Positions 28,624 to 37,116 of a stretch of DNA of 64,000 nucleotides are shown here, in pieces. Within the stretch, counting starts at the first letter, position 1. Every line of letters begins with the position of its first letter. A program made the translations under genes and the position numbers. The DNA comes from Corynebacterium sp. HMSC08A12 (GTDB lineage: Bacteria; Actinomycetota; Actinomycetes; Mycobacteriales; Mycobacteriaceae), in contig NZ_KV789180.1 in NCBI RefSeq assembly GCF_001807485.1, forward strand, positions 31,272 through 95,271, given 5' to 3'. Under the pieces are notes generated by a model that worked only from the letters and a program-made list of their open reading frames with translations, made no database searches and had not been told where the DNA came from.

Positions 28624-28677
28624 GCATCCAAATAGGCCTGTACGCAGGCTGAAAAGCGGGGAGTAAACTAAGCAACC

Positions 28678-29244
28678 ATGCCGAAGATCACGGAGACGAC
28701 AGTGGCGGAGCACCGCGCGGTCCAACACCGCGCGGTGCTGGAAGCCGCCGAGCGGCTGATCGTTGCTGGCGGCGGCAAGGTTCCCTCCCTGGCAGAAGTA
28801 GCGGCCGAGGTTGGCCTGGCCCGCCCCAGCGTCTACCGCTACGTCTCTTCCCAGCATGATCTGATGGTTCAGCTGCTGGTGCTTAACAGCGAAACTTGGC
28901 ACGACCAGCTGGAAGACAAGGTCAAGGCCGCTCCGCCAGAGCCCGAAAAACGCATCTGCGCTTACGTCGACGCGATGCTCGATCTTTTCGTTCACGGCTC
29001 CCACGGCCCGCTGATGGCCGCCGCCCAACACTTCCCGGAGGCGTTTGCCGAGGAAAAGGTGCAGAAATCACACGCCGGCTTCAAGGAAATCGTGGATAGC
29101 TTCTGCCCCGGTGTTTCCTCCATCGACATCGGATTGCTGAATGCGGCGGTGGTGAGGGCGTCAGAAATGGCAAAAACCCCCGAAGACCTCAAACAGGCAA
29201 CGGCAACACTGCACCGCATGGCGCGCGCCATCGTGTCGGGATAG
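28678..29244 (+). CDS. TetR/AcrR-family transcriptional regulator
   Basis: A 188-aa repressor-type protein. The N-terminal HTH has RAVLEAAERLIVAGGGKVPSLAEVAAEVGLARPSVYRYVSSQHDLM, which is the TetR DNA-binding pattern; the rest is a helical ligand-binding domain. It lies 54 bp after the HrtBA-like ABC pair on the same strand and probably regulates it through the 21-bp dyad at 26689. The inducer is unknown. Confidence 0.87.
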   Translation: MPKITETTVAEHRAVQHRAVLEAAERLIVAGGGKVPSLAEVAAEVGLARPSVYRYVSSQHDLMVQLLVLNSETWHDQLEDKVKAAPPEPEKRICAYVDAMLDLFVHGSHGPLMAAAQHFPEAFAEEKVQKSHAGFKEIVDSFCPGVSSIDIGLLNAAVVRASEMAKTPEDLKQATATLHRMARAIVSG

Positions 29245-29315
29245 ACCGTCGCAACGAGCCCCCAATTCCTTAGTTCGGCGGGGACAATCCCCGGCGACGT
29301 TGTACGCTTAACCTC

Positions 29316-29939
29316 ATGCGAAATCGCCTTGTTGCACTCTCCGTTGCCGCATTGACGGCCCTCTCGCTTGCAGCCTGTTCGGATGATGAGAATCCACCTG
29401 AGCAGAGCGCAGCTCAGTCTTCGAAGGAGTCCGGCGAAACTTCCGCCGAAGGACAAGGAGACACTTCGGAGGAAGGGCAAGAAGATGAGGCCGCAGATAA
29501 CACAGATAACAAGGCTCAAAAGCGCCCCAACCCCACGGCACCCAGCACTCCGAAGCCCGATAAGGTCGAGCTCGCCCCGAATGAAACAGCCCTAGAGGGC
29601 GAGCTGATGAAGGTGCACTTCAGCGATATGACTCCACCGGAGGACTTCGCACGTGTGGCGGACATCGTGGACGATAGCGTGGTCTACTACGCGATCAAGC
29701 TCGATCCGAAGAAGCCCGTGACGGCGAAGTTGGGGGCAGGCATTGGCACCCAGACTCCCGAATGGGCCATCGTTGGCAGCAGCAGTATGCCGAATGAAAT
29801 GAACTGGGACTCTATGGTCGGGCGTAATATCCGCGCCATCGCGCACCGGGACAACATGACCTTCGCTACGGACCCATCCGCTCCCCCGACGGCGGTGACG
29901 GTCGAAAACTCGGACTACAAGCCGGAGATCCTCGACTAA
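29316..29939 (+). CDS. Secreted lipoprotein of unknown function
   Basis: A 207-aa lipoprotein. A short signal sequence ends in ALSLAAC with the lipidated Cys21. A long disordered linker rich in Glu, Gln, Ser and Asp (residues 22-75) leads to a compact C-terminal domain of about 130 residues. I do not recognise that domain. It converges with the response-regulator gene 13 bp away and has its own promoter region after the TetR gene. Confidence 0.75.
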   Translation: MRNRLVALSVAALTALSLAACSDDENPPEQSAAQSSKESGETSAEGQGDTSEEGQEDEAADNTDNKAQKRPNPTAPSTPKPDKVELAPNETALEGELMKVHFSDMTPPEDFARVADIVDDSVVYYAIKLDPKKPVTAKLGAGIGTQTPEWAIVGSSSMPNEMNWDSMVGRNIRAIAHRDNMTFATDPSAPPTAVTVENSDYKPEILD

Positions 29940-29952
29940 TTGGCGCTTGCCC

Positions 29953-30615
29953 TTATCGCTCCGTATGCCGCAACCACGCAAGCACTGCCTTTACCCGGCG
30001 ATTGGCATCCTCGGGTGCGAACCCTAGCTTCATAAAAACACTAGCAACGTGCTTGCTCACTGCTCCCGCGGTCAGCACCAATTCATCCATGATCTCCGAG
30101 TTGCTCAGACCACGAGCCATTAAAGCAAGAACTTCCTTTTCCCGAGGTGTCAACGCAGCCAAGCCAGTCCGTCGCGCCGAAAGCAGGGCAGATACAACCT
30201 CTGGATCAACGACGGTTCCTCCCCGAACAACCTCATTAAGAGAGTGAACGAATTCATCCACATCAGAGACGCGTTCCTTCAAAAGATAGCCAAAGCCACC
30301 GTGCTCCAACAGCCGATCGAGATAGCTCGCCGCAACATACTGGCTAAGCACCATAACCGGTTGAGAAGGATACCGTTTGCGCAGATCATATACCGCGCGC
30401 AGACCATCATCAGTCATGGTGGGAGGCATACGGACATCGGTGATAATCACATCGTACTTCTGTCCGTTTTCATCACTCGCCATCGTGGCATTACGCAACT
30501 CTGACGCATCGACCACCGTCAAGACCTCATGCCCGAGCGCTATTAGTAACTGTTCTAGTCCGGCACGAAGCAATGCAGAGTCTTCTGCAAGCAAGACCTT
30601 CAAAATATTCTCCAC
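29953..30615 (-). CDS. NarL/LuxR-type response regulator
   Basis: A 220-aa two-component regulator. The receiver domain shows LLAEDSALLRAGLEQLL, the phospho-accepting Asp in VIITDVRMPP, and the Lys in YLLKERV. The C-terminal HTH is LTPREKEVLALMARGLSNSEIMDELVLTAGAVSKHVASVFMKL. The start is GTG at 30615, overlapping the kinase stop codon (TAGTG). Lower GC than the core genes suggests horizontal transfer together with its kinase and the divergent ABC exporter, its likely target. Confidence 0.9.
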   Translation of the reverse strand: MENILKVLLAEDSALLRAGLEQLLIALGHEVLTVVDASELRNATMASDENGQKYDVIITDVRMPPTMTDDGLRAVYDLRKRYPSQPVMVLSQYVAASYLDRLLEHGGFGYLLKERVSDVDEFVHSLNEVVRGGTVVDPEVVSALLSARRTGLAALTPREKEVLALMARGLSNSEIMDELVLTAGAVSKHVASVFMKLGFAPEDANRRVKAVLAWLRHTER

Positions 30616-31784
30616 TAGGTTGATTTGAGGGATTCCGACAGGGGCAATTCAAGAATCAACTGCGCACCAGATTCACTTTCAACCGAGCCTTCACCATCCT
30701 TAGCGTTCTGGAATTTCACCGTTCCACCAAGTGCAGCAGCACGCTCGCGCAAACCTGCAATACCCGTACCGTTCAAGTGGCGTAAATCCTTAGAAGGGGT
30801 TTCAATAAAGCCCACCCCATCATCTGTAATAGACACTCGTAGCCGATTCGAAAAGGCGACTCTCACGTCAACGTGCTGAGCTTCGCCGTGTTTCGTTGCA
30901 TTGGTCAAAGCTTCGGCGACACAGTGATACGCCAGTAGGGCAATAGTCTCGTCCAATTCCTGAGAGTTACCTTCGACCTGCAAGGCAGCGTCAACCCCTG
31001 CATGCGCAATGAGCTCTTCAAGGGCTGCAATCAGCCCCCTATCAAAGAGCACCTGCGGGGCGATTCCTCGCACAGTCGCACGTAATGCGCGTAATGCCTG
31101 GGAGGCATTGTGTTCTGCATCCTCTAATGCAATCTCCATAACTTCAGAGGAAGCCTGATTCCTGTAATGCAATTTTGCAGTAGCGAGGTTGAGTTTAAGC
31201 GCTGTCAAATATTGTTGCGGCCCGTCATGGAGTTCACGCTCGATGCGACGGCGTTCGCCAGAAAAAGCGTCGATAAGAGTGGCACGAGAAGCAGCGAGTT
31301 CCTTATCGCTGGGAGACAGTACAAACCGAACTACAGCTATTGACGCCGCGGAAAGCAGCCGCGAGAAGATCATCAAAAGACCAATAGCAATGGCGGCCAC
31401 ACCCCAAGAAACAACGAAAATAAGAATTGGATTTGAGGTGGACCATTCGCCCAGGGAAAGCTCGCCGACAGGTAGGAATGGGATGGCAATTAGTACTCCT
31501 GCGAAGAAGCCCAAAGAAACCCATGCGAAGAAGGCAGCTGCAGAAAGCACAAGCTGCATCAACAGATGAAAGAACTGTGGCCAGTCGAACCAGTGGCTCG
31601 CTTTGCGAAACGGGACTTTTGCGCCCATCCACAACGCCCCACGTCTACAGATGGCATCTGCACCACGCGCAACAAGGGGAATCCAAGGCAGCATCAACAA
31701 CGAGACAACGAATCCAGGTACGAAAAGGAGCGCGAGCACTGCACTCCACCCCAAACTCTTCAATGTCTTCATCGATTTCAACAC
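30615..31784 (-). CDS. NarL-system sensor histidine kinase
   Basis: A 389-aa membrane kinase. About four N-terminal hydrophobic segments precede a HisKA_3 dimerisation helix with the phospho-accepting His in ERELHDGPQQYLTALKLNL, and an HATPase_c domain with AEALTNATKHG and the GVGFIE and GTGIAGLRERAAALGG nucleotide-binding motifs. The short membrane domain without a large external loop suggests sensing in or at the membrane. A second possible start is ATG 31772. It diverges from the ABC exporter genes. Confidence 0.88.
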   Translation of the reverse strand: MLKSMKTLKSLGWSAVLALLFVPGFVVSLLMLPWIPLVARGADAICRRGALWMGAKVPFRKASHWFDWPQFFHLLMQLVLSAAAFFAWVSLGFFAGVLIAIPFLPVGELSLGEWSTSNPILIFVVSWGVAAIAIGLLMIFSRLLSAASIAVVRFVLSPSDKELAASRATLIDAFSGERRRIERELHDGPQQYLTALKLNLATAKLHYRNQASSEVMEIALEDAEHNASQALRALRATVRGIAPQVLFDRGLIAALEELIAHAGVDAALQVEGNSQELDETIALLAYHCVAEALTNATKHGEAQHVDVRVAFSNRLRVSITDDGVGFIETPSKDLRHLNGTGIAGLRERAAALGGTVKFQNAKDGEGSVESESGAQLILELPLSESLKST

Positions 31785-31807
31785 TAGTAGTCGCCTTTAA
31801 GAAAAAC

Positions 31808-31845
31808 GGTAGAGCCAGCTCTACCTTTATGTAGGTAGTTGGCTC
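31808..31845. promoter_or_regulatory. Overlapping dyads between the kinase and ABC exporter genes
   Basis: GGTAGAG-CCAG-CTCTACC at 31808-31825 is a perfect 7-4-7 inverted repeat. CTACC (31821) with GGTAG (31834), and GAGCCA (31812) with TGGCTC (31840), make two more dyads in 38 bp. They occupy the short region between divergent genes, where the response regulator would be expected to bind. Confidence 0.5.
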
Positions 31846-31846
31846 C

Positions 31847-32566
31847 ATGGCTTCCATACTGTGTGATTGCTCTGATGAGAGTATGCAGAAATCAGAAACA
31901 AGAAGTCATGTCGCCACTGCATCAGCTAACTCACCAGTCTCTCCGCGAGCGCTCCAAGCGCATAACCTTACGAAGCGATTCGGTAAGCACAAGGTGCTAG
32001 ACGGTCTCGAACTGAGCATTAACTCTGGTGAATTCGTCGCCATAATGGGCCCATCTGGGAGTGGCAAAACAACACTACTCAGAATTCTATCTGGCCTGGA
32101 CAAACCTTCATCGGGCACAGTAAATGCTCCGCACCGTACCGAGCGCGCCTTCGTCTTCCAGGATTACAACCTGCTGGAATCCCTCACCGCAATGCGCAAT
32201 GCGACTCTTACCGCCAGGTTTAGTGGGCGCCGCTGCTCCAAGGCTCAGGTCAAGACAATCTTTAATTCACTGGGACTTAGAGGATTCGAAAGCTATCTTC
32301 CAAATCAACTCTCCGGAGGTCAACAGCAACGTGTAGCCGTGGCTCGTGCGTTGCTTGCAAACGCACCATTCATCTTTGCTGACGAGCCCACGGGAGCTCT
32401 CGACGATCAAACTGCTGATGTGGTGTTAAAGCATCTCAAAACAGCAACCCAATCAGGATCGACAGTGGTAATGGTTACCCACTCCCAAAGAGCAGCCGCA
32501 TATGCGGACCGCGTAATTGATCTCGCTAAAGAACCTCTGGCCACTCCTGGGAGCAAAAACTCATGA
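31847..32566 (+). CDS. ABC transporter ATPase
   Basis: A 239-aa nucleotide-binding subunit with Walker A GPSGSGKTT, signature LSGGQQQRVAVARAL, Walker B FIFADEPTGALDD and switch His MVTHSQRA. It belongs to the MacB/LolD-like group used with FtsX-type permeases in peptide resistance. The first 35 residues are variable; an ATG at 31883 is an alternative start. It overlaps the permease gene by 4 bp. The lower GC matches the adjacent two-component genes. Confidence 0.88.
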   Translation: MASILCDCSDESMQKSETRSHVATASANSPVSPRALQAHNLTKRFGKHKVLDGLELSINSGEFVAIMGPSGSGKTTLLRILSGLDKPSSGTVNAPHRTERAFVFQDYNLLESLTAMRNATLTARFSGRRCSKAQVKTIFNSLGLRGFESYLPNQLSGGQQQRVAVARALLANAPFIFADEPTGALDDQTADVVLKHLKTATQSGSTVVMVTHSQRAAAYADRVIDLAKEPLATPGSKNS

Positions 32567-33771
32567 TTGTTTGGCTTAAAGATCTAAAGTCGAATTGGTT
32601 GTCATGGCTGGCGATTTCAATCACGATGCTCGTTTCTTCCGCTAGCTGCAGTCTGGCAATTTCGATGATCTCCGCAGATGGCAAAGACGCAATTCCCCTT
32701 GGCGGAACGATCCTTGGAATGTCAATCTGTGCCATCGTTTTAGTCACGTTTAGTCAGATGCGTTTGACCATCGAAGAACACCAACCGATTTATCAGAGTT
32801 GGCGCATGGTCGGCATGCCTGGGTGGATGATCAACCTCCTAATACTCGGCCAAGTTGCCGTAGTTAGTGCTACTGCCTCTTTAATCGGGGCACAACTCAT
32901 TCGCCCAGCGCTGAGCCCAGCAGTCGAGGCTCTTCGTGGTGATGGTATCTCCATGCCTGACCTATCGGTTGATGCCTCTGTGGTGATGTGGGTCGTACTT
33001 GTTTGTGGTGGAGCCGCTATAGCTGGTGCGCTGCTACCACTAAGACAGATTTTTCGACCACAGACCGGCTCTCACCCTTTGTGGATCACAGTCCGGAGCG
33101 CGGTTGCTACGGTCGCTATCGCTGGATGCAGTATTGGAGGCGCCTACATCGAGAAAACAGAAGATGTACTCGCCTGGGCGATGGGAATGTCAGTCCTCAT
33201 ACCGCTACTACTGCCCTGGCTGCTCCCTCTTCTTGACCAGTGGACACGTGTACTCGGCATTGCAGGAGCCAACGTTCGCGTCCGACGCAACTTCTCCTCG
33301 CCTCATATCGTTCCATGGGTTCTATTCGGAAGCCTCATCATCGGTGTGGGTTCAGGGCTTCGATTAATCAAGGACGCAGAACCTGGAAGCTCAATGTCGG
33401 CATGGCAAGTTTTTGTAGTTGTCCTTGGTCCAGTTTTTGCCCCCAGCATCGCCGGCGCCGTTATGACTTCGCTCATCATGCACGCCCGAATCAAAAGTGA
33501 TATCCGCGGGCTTCGCCTTGCAGGTGCGCCCGGTAGGTCGTGGATTCTAATTCAAATAGGCGAAGCCTTCGCGCTTACCGGAACGGCTGCACTGGTGGTT
33601 TTGGTGTTCACGGTTCTGACCGTTGGAATAATAAATGACCACCTCACCGGCTTTGTTTCTTTCCACGGGATTTGGTGGACAGCGTTTGGCAGCACCTTTG
33701 CTGCGATGTTCTTGACTCTATGCAGTGTCAAACTGGCGGTGGCGTCGAGCTTAGAAACGAATCAGAAATGA
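32563..33771 (+). CDS. ABC transporter permease (FtsX-like), two-component-linked
   Basis: A 402-aa membrane subunit with about eight hydrophobic segments in two groups of four. SWRMVGMPGWMINLLILGQ and GLRLAGAPGRSWILIQIGE are paired coupling motifs as in the FtsX superfamily. The layout of sensor, regulator, ATPase and permease resembles bacitracin- or lantibiotic-resistance units, so self-immunity or resistance to an antimicrobial peptide is plausible but not shown. No peptide precursor gene was found nearby. Confidence 0.78.
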   Translation: MIVWLKDLKSNWLSWLAISITMLVSSASCSLAISMISADGKDAIPLGGTILGMSICAIVLVTFSQMRLTIEEHQPIYQSWRMVGMPGWMINLLILGQVAVVSATASLIGAQLIRPALSPAVEALRGDGISMPDLSVDASVVMWVVLVCGGAAIAGALLPLRQIFRPQTGSHPLWITVRSAVATVAIAGCSIGGAYIEKTEDVLAWAMGMSVLIPLLLPWLLPLLDQWTRVLGIAGANVRVRRNFSSPHIVPWVLFGSLIIGVGSGLRLIKDAEPGSSMSAWQVFVVVLGPVFAPSIAGAVMTSLIMHARIKSDIRGLRLAGAPGRSWILIQIGEAFALTGTAALVVLVFTVLTVGIINDHLTGFVSFHGIWWTAFGSTFAAMFLTLCSVKLAVASSLETNQK

Positions 33772-33917
33772 CAAACTCCTAGCTCCAGTTCACCGCGCCC
33801 CTAGTTCACCGCACTGAGTGGAGAATAGCGCAGCTGTTCCACAAGCCAAATGATGCCAACACAGGTCTCACTCATTACGAAAACACAAGGTCAGGCGTAC
33901 CGCAGTAGACTGTCGGC

Positions 33918-34610
33918 ATGTTGTCACATGTCTTGACAGGCACAACTCGGTTCGTACGGAGCTCACTAGATCACTTCAACGCACGCCACCCGTGGAGCCA
34001 CAACGACGCATTCCACCCATGGATCTTTACCCAACTGCCGAACAATCGTGCCCGAGCGCTCGACGTCGGTTGCGGGCACGGCGTACTCGTAGCCAAGCTC
34101 GCGGAGCATTTCGAGCACGTGCACGGAATCGACCCGGATAGTTCGATGCGTCGGGCCTCAATTGACCGTTGCGCGGGCCTCTCTAACGTAACCATCGACG
34201 ACACCACACTCGCCGACGCTTCCCCCGGGTTCGACCTCATCACCATGGTCGCAGTTCTGCATCACATGGATTTAATCACAGGATTACAGCAGGTGCGGGA
34301 TCACCTTGCGGAGGGAGGGCGCTTCCTTTGTGTAGGACTCGCCCACAGCGATTCGATGGCCGATCACGTATGGGACATCGTCTGTGCCTTGACGAACCCA
34401 TTGATTGGATTCATGCGCCACCCTTGGCCAAACTACGCACTATCGACCGCTCCCCTCCCTACACGCAACCCAGACCTGTCGATAGCAACAATCCGGACGG
34501 CGGTCGATCACGTTTTGCCAGGTGCGCGCGTTCGCCGTCGACTAGCGTTCAGGCACACTATCGAGTGGACCAAACCAGCCCCACAGCAAAAGAAAACGCT
34601 TTTCAGATAG
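33918..34610 (+). CDS. Class I SAM-dependent methyltransferase
   Basis: A 230-aa methyltransferase. Motif I is ALDVGCGHGVLVAKLA, with an acidic residue at the end of strand 2 (HGIDPDSSM), and FDLITMVAVLHHMD is motif IV. It resembles type-11/type-12 small-molecule methyltransferases. The substrate is unknown. It is followed after 10 bp by a second methyltransferase gene, so the two are probably co-transcribed. Such genes are common in mobile regions. Confidence 0.85.
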   Translation: MLSHVLTGTTRFVRSSLDHFNARHPWSHNDAFHPWIFTQLPNNRARALDVGCGHGVLVAKLAEHFEHVHGIDPDSSMRRASIDRCAGLSNVTIDDTTLADASPGFDLITMVAVLHHMDLITGLQQVRDHLAEGGRFLCVGLAHSDSMADHVWDIVCALTNPLIGFMRHPWPNYALSTAPLPTRNPDLSIATIRTAVDHVLPGARVRRRLAFRHTIEWTKPAPQQKKTLFR

Positions 34611-34620
34611 GGTGGGCAAC

Positions 34621-35394
34621 ATGAGTTCCCCCAGCGATGTCTGGTCCGCCAGCGACTACGCCCCGACAGCTGCACGCCTACGACCGATCTCTGAACTGGT
34701 CGCCGCGGAATTGGCCCGGCGCTTGCCCACCCCTGCAACGGTTGTCGACATCGGATCGGGGCACGGCGATGGCGTCACAGCGCTCGTCACCGAAGGCTAC
34801 ACCGTGACCGCTATCGAGCCGACCGCCCGAATCCGCGCGATCGGGCAGTGCAACGCGCCAAACGCCACGTGGATAGATGCACTGGGCGAAGCCACCGGCT
34901 TGGAAGACTCATCCGTTGACGCCGTCACGAGTACCTTTGGGTCGATGTTCTGCAACCCAACCACCGGACCAGCAGAATGGGCTCGCATCCTAAGGCCGGG
35001 AGGCGAGCTGGTGATGACTGCTTGGAATCAAGAAGGCTTCCTCGCCACAATGACAGACGCGATGATGGAATCGGTAAACCCTGGAGGCTCGAAGCAGACC
35101 CCGCCACACATGGCCTGGGGTATCACCGAGGTGGCTCACGAACGCCTATCGCAGTGGTTCGAAAGCATCCACATCGAGAACCGCGAGCTGGAGTGGACAT
35201 TCGACAGCGTCGAAGACGGTATGCAGCTCTACCGCGAGGGCAGTCCAACGCATGTATGGATGGCCGACCATGCCGGCTCCCGCCGAGAGGCTCTATGGGC
35301 CGCCTTGCGCGACCACCTCAAAGCTCATGCAGATACCTCAGGACGGATCGAATCCACGACCGGCTACGTACTCATCACAGCGCGACGGCGTTGA
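34621..35394 (+). CDS. Class I SAM-dependent methyltransferase (type 11)
   Basis: A 257-aa methyltransferase. Motif I is VVDIGSGHGDGVTALV, followed by YTVTAIEPTAR at the acidic strand-2 position and a motif region FGSMFCNPTTGPAEWARILRPGGELVMTAW, the usual methyltransferase-11 pattern. The ATG at 34621 lies behind AGGGTGG; an in-frame GTG at 34612 is the alternative. It is not a close copy of the first methyltransferase. Its end lies 27 bp before the first ychF-tail repeat. Confidence 0.85.
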   Translation: MSSPSDVWSASDYAPTAARLRPISELVAAELARRLPTPATVVDIGSGHGDGVTALVTEGYTVTAIEPTARIRAIGQCNAPNATWIDALGEATGLEDSSVDAVTSTFGSMFCNPTTGPAEWARILRPGGELVMTAWNQEGFLATMTDAMMESVNPGGSKQTPPHMAWGITEVAHERLSQWFESIHIENRELEWTFDSVEDGMQLYREGSPTHVWMADHAGSRREALWAALRDHLKAHADTSGRIESTTGYVLITARRR

Positions 35395-35420
35395 CGTCCG
35401 GGACCCTTGTCGAAAAGACG

Positions 35421-35450
35421 AGGCGCCTAAACGCTGAACTTGAACACCAC
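35421..35450 (-). repeat. ychF-tail repeat A (candidate attachment site)
   Basis: Minus-strand reading is VVFKFSV followed by TAG. This is the most diverged copy, with Ser for Asn and no Glu codon. It lies 27 bp after the second methyltransferase gene and may be the oldest left end. Confidence 0.7.
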
Positions 35451-35546
35451 CGGGTTCAAGCACGTACTAAGCTCTAGGACGCACGCCCGCAGGCACGGAT
35501 TCGCCGGCTTCGGCGTGGCTTGCTCTCCGGCTGATAGTGTCGAAAC

Positions 35547-36269
35547 ATGATCACCGCCACACTCCGACAGCTTGTAGAGACCGCCACTGCCCATGCGCAG
35601 CGGTGCAACGATGACCACGACCACACAGTCGCCGCCGCCTTGCTGACCAGTTCAGGCCAGACCGTACTTGGCTTGAACGCCTTCCACTTCCTCGGCGGCC
35701 CATGCGGCGAAATCTCCGCACTGGCCAACCACGCGGCCACATGCGCCGATGACCCCATTGTCGCCGTGGTCGCGGTATACGGCCCGACAGGCCAAGTGAT
35801 CTCTCCGTGCGGAAAGTGTCGTCAAGTGTTGTTCGACATCGACCCCGCCATCCAATGCATTGTCCACGGCAGCAACGGGCTCGAAGCGCTGAGCCTCTCC
35901 GAGCTACTTCCCTGCGCCTATGACTGGCGTGCCATGGAACTCCCACAAAAGGTCTTCATGTGGGAAGGCTACGAGCCGGCCATCAGAGATGGATCCAAAC
36001 GCCAGACCATCCGCGTCGACGATCCCTTCCGACCCGGGCCAGCCCAGCTCGTCTTTGAGAAGGAGAACGGCGAGGTCACCACCATCGACGCGAAAGTCAC
36101 CTCCGTGATTGCTACACGCCGTTGCGACCTCACTGAGGAACAAGCACAGCGTGACGGCTTCGCCTCATTGACCAAGCTGCACAAAGCCCTCGACATGCAT
36201 TATCCCGGCCTCGAAATGGAAGATAACGTCGACGTCGTGACCTTCGAATTGAGCAGCGCCGCAGAATGA
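35547..36269 (+). CDS. Cytidine/blasticidin deaminase-like protein fused to an ASCH domain
   Basis: A 240-aa two-domain protein. Residues 1-120 form a zinc deaminase: HFLGGPCGEISALANHA supplies Cys53 and the catalytic Glu55, and SPCGKCRQVL supplies Cys88 and Cys91, as in the tetrameric cytidine and blasticidin-S deaminases. Residues about 132-236 resemble an ASCH domain (PQKVFMWEGYEPAIRDGSKRQTIRVDDPFRPG), a fold that binds RNA or modified nucleosides. The fusion suggests a nucleoside or RNA-base substrate; resistance to a nucleoside antibiotic is possible. It is the only gene of its module. Confidence 0.8.
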   Translation: MITATLRQLVETATAHAQRCNDDHDHTVAAALLTSSGQTVLGLNAFHFLGGPCGEISALANHAATCADDPIVAVVAVYGPTGQVISPCGKCRQVLFDIDPAIQCIVHGSNGLEALSLSELLPCAYDWRAMELPQKVFMWEGYEPAIRDGSKRQTIRVDDPFRPGPAQLVFEKENGEVTTIDAKVTSVIATRRCDLTEEQAQRDGFASLTKLHKALDMHYPGLEMEDNVDVVTFELSSAAE

Positions 36270-36413
36270 GAATCTAACCCCCAAGGTTAGCTATTGAAGC
36301 GGAACTCCCCCATGTAGCCGCGGAGATGACCATCTGTGGACCACGGGAAACCCCATCCACCCGCTCAGGATTTGGACCACACCAAGAGGTAACGGAACAG
36401 CGGCAGCCCAGAC

Positions 36414-36443
36414 GCCTAGCTAAACGTTGAACTTAAACTCCAC
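36414..36443 (-). repeat. ychF-tail repeat B (candidate attachment site)
   Basis: Minus-strand reading is VEFKFNV then TAG. It shares CCTAGCTAAACGTT with repeat C, so similarity continues past the stop codon. It lies between the deaminase and toxin-antitoxin modules. Confidence 0.8.
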
Positions 36444-36507
36444 TGAGCGTCGAAAGAAAGTAACCTCACCCTAGCCGATAGAACCTTTCCGTAATACGAT
36501 TACGTTC

Positions 36508-36753
36508 ATGAAAACTATCAACGGCAAGCCAGTCAGCGAAGAGCAAATCGACGCATGGGTAGCCGAAGCTGAAAACGGCTACGACGTGGAAACGCTTCAT
36601 CGCCGAGGCAGGAAACCTCGCAACGAAGATACTGCGAAGGTTATCTCCATTCGGCTCTCTCCTCGCGAAATCTTGGACCTCGACAAATACGCAGCCGCCC
36701 ACGGATGGTCCAGATCCCAGGCAATCCGCGAAGCGTTAAAGAACGCCATCTAG
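36508..36753 (+). CDS. Ribbon-helix-helix antitoxin
   Basis: An 81-aa protein. The C-terminal part, KVISIRLSPREILDLDKYAAAHGWSRSQAIREALKNAI, is a ribbon-helix-helix DNA-binding domain with the usual strand and two helices. The N-terminal 40 residues (NGKPVSEEQIDAWVAEAENGYDVETLHRRGR) match the leader of actinobacterial RHH antitoxins. It precedes the presumed toxin gene by 18 bp in one operon and probably represses it. No toxin-free copy was seen. Confidence 0.85.
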   Translation: MKTINGKPVSEEQIDAWVAEAENGYDVETLHRRGRKPRNEDTAKVISIRLSPREILDLDKYAAAHGWSRSQAIREALKNAI

Positions 36754-36771
36754 ACATGGACACATGTAGGC

Positions 36772-37014
36772 ATGGACGTACGGCGTAGCGCCACGAAACA
36801 CGGCATCAAGCCGGAAGACTCAGTTACTGCTGCGACATCAGGTTGCGTTTTTGCGGCCCCGCTCGACGAAGAGAACCCTCAACGGGAATTACGCCTGGGT
36901 TTCGACGGTTCAATGAGGCTGCTCGAGCTCGTCATTCTCATCTGGGACGACGGCACCGAAACGATCATCCACTCAATGAAGGCGCGCAAACAATATCGCA
37001 GCCTGCTCGACTAG
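36772..37014 (+). CDS. Toxin of an RHH-antitoxin pair (BrnT-like)
   Basis: An 80-aa basic-to-neutral protein with RELRLGFDGSMRLLELVILIWDDGTETIIHSMKARKQYRSLL. This pattern, a short beta-sheet with a final His and Lys/Arg motif (IHSMKARKQY), is that of small toxins found beside RHH antitoxins in Actinobacteria and related to the BrnT RNase fold. The gene follows the antitoxin by 18 bp. The start is ATG 36772. RNase activity is inferred from family. Confidence 0.75.
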   Translation: MDVRRSATKHGIKPEDSVTAATSGCVFAAPLDEENPQRELRLGFDGSMRLLELVILIWDDGTETIIHSMKARKQYRSLLD

Positions 37015-37116
37015 TCACGAATAGCTTCAAAGAAACCCGGTGGTCTTCGCAGATACAGCAATCATGCGCTCGCCAGGGCACTGCAAATGTCAGATCCCAT
37101 CCTTAAAATGGAGACC

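Noticed and set aside
31189..31200. GAGTTTAAG match to the repeat core inside the kinase gene
   Set aside because: It is short, lies in the opposite orientation and within coding sequence, so it is probably chance.
33772..33850. Possible further ychF-tail repeat with AGTTCACCGC repeats
   Set aside because: Only CTAGCT is shared with the repeat consensus, and no VEFKFNV reading exists; the methyltransferase genes are therefore left outside the array.
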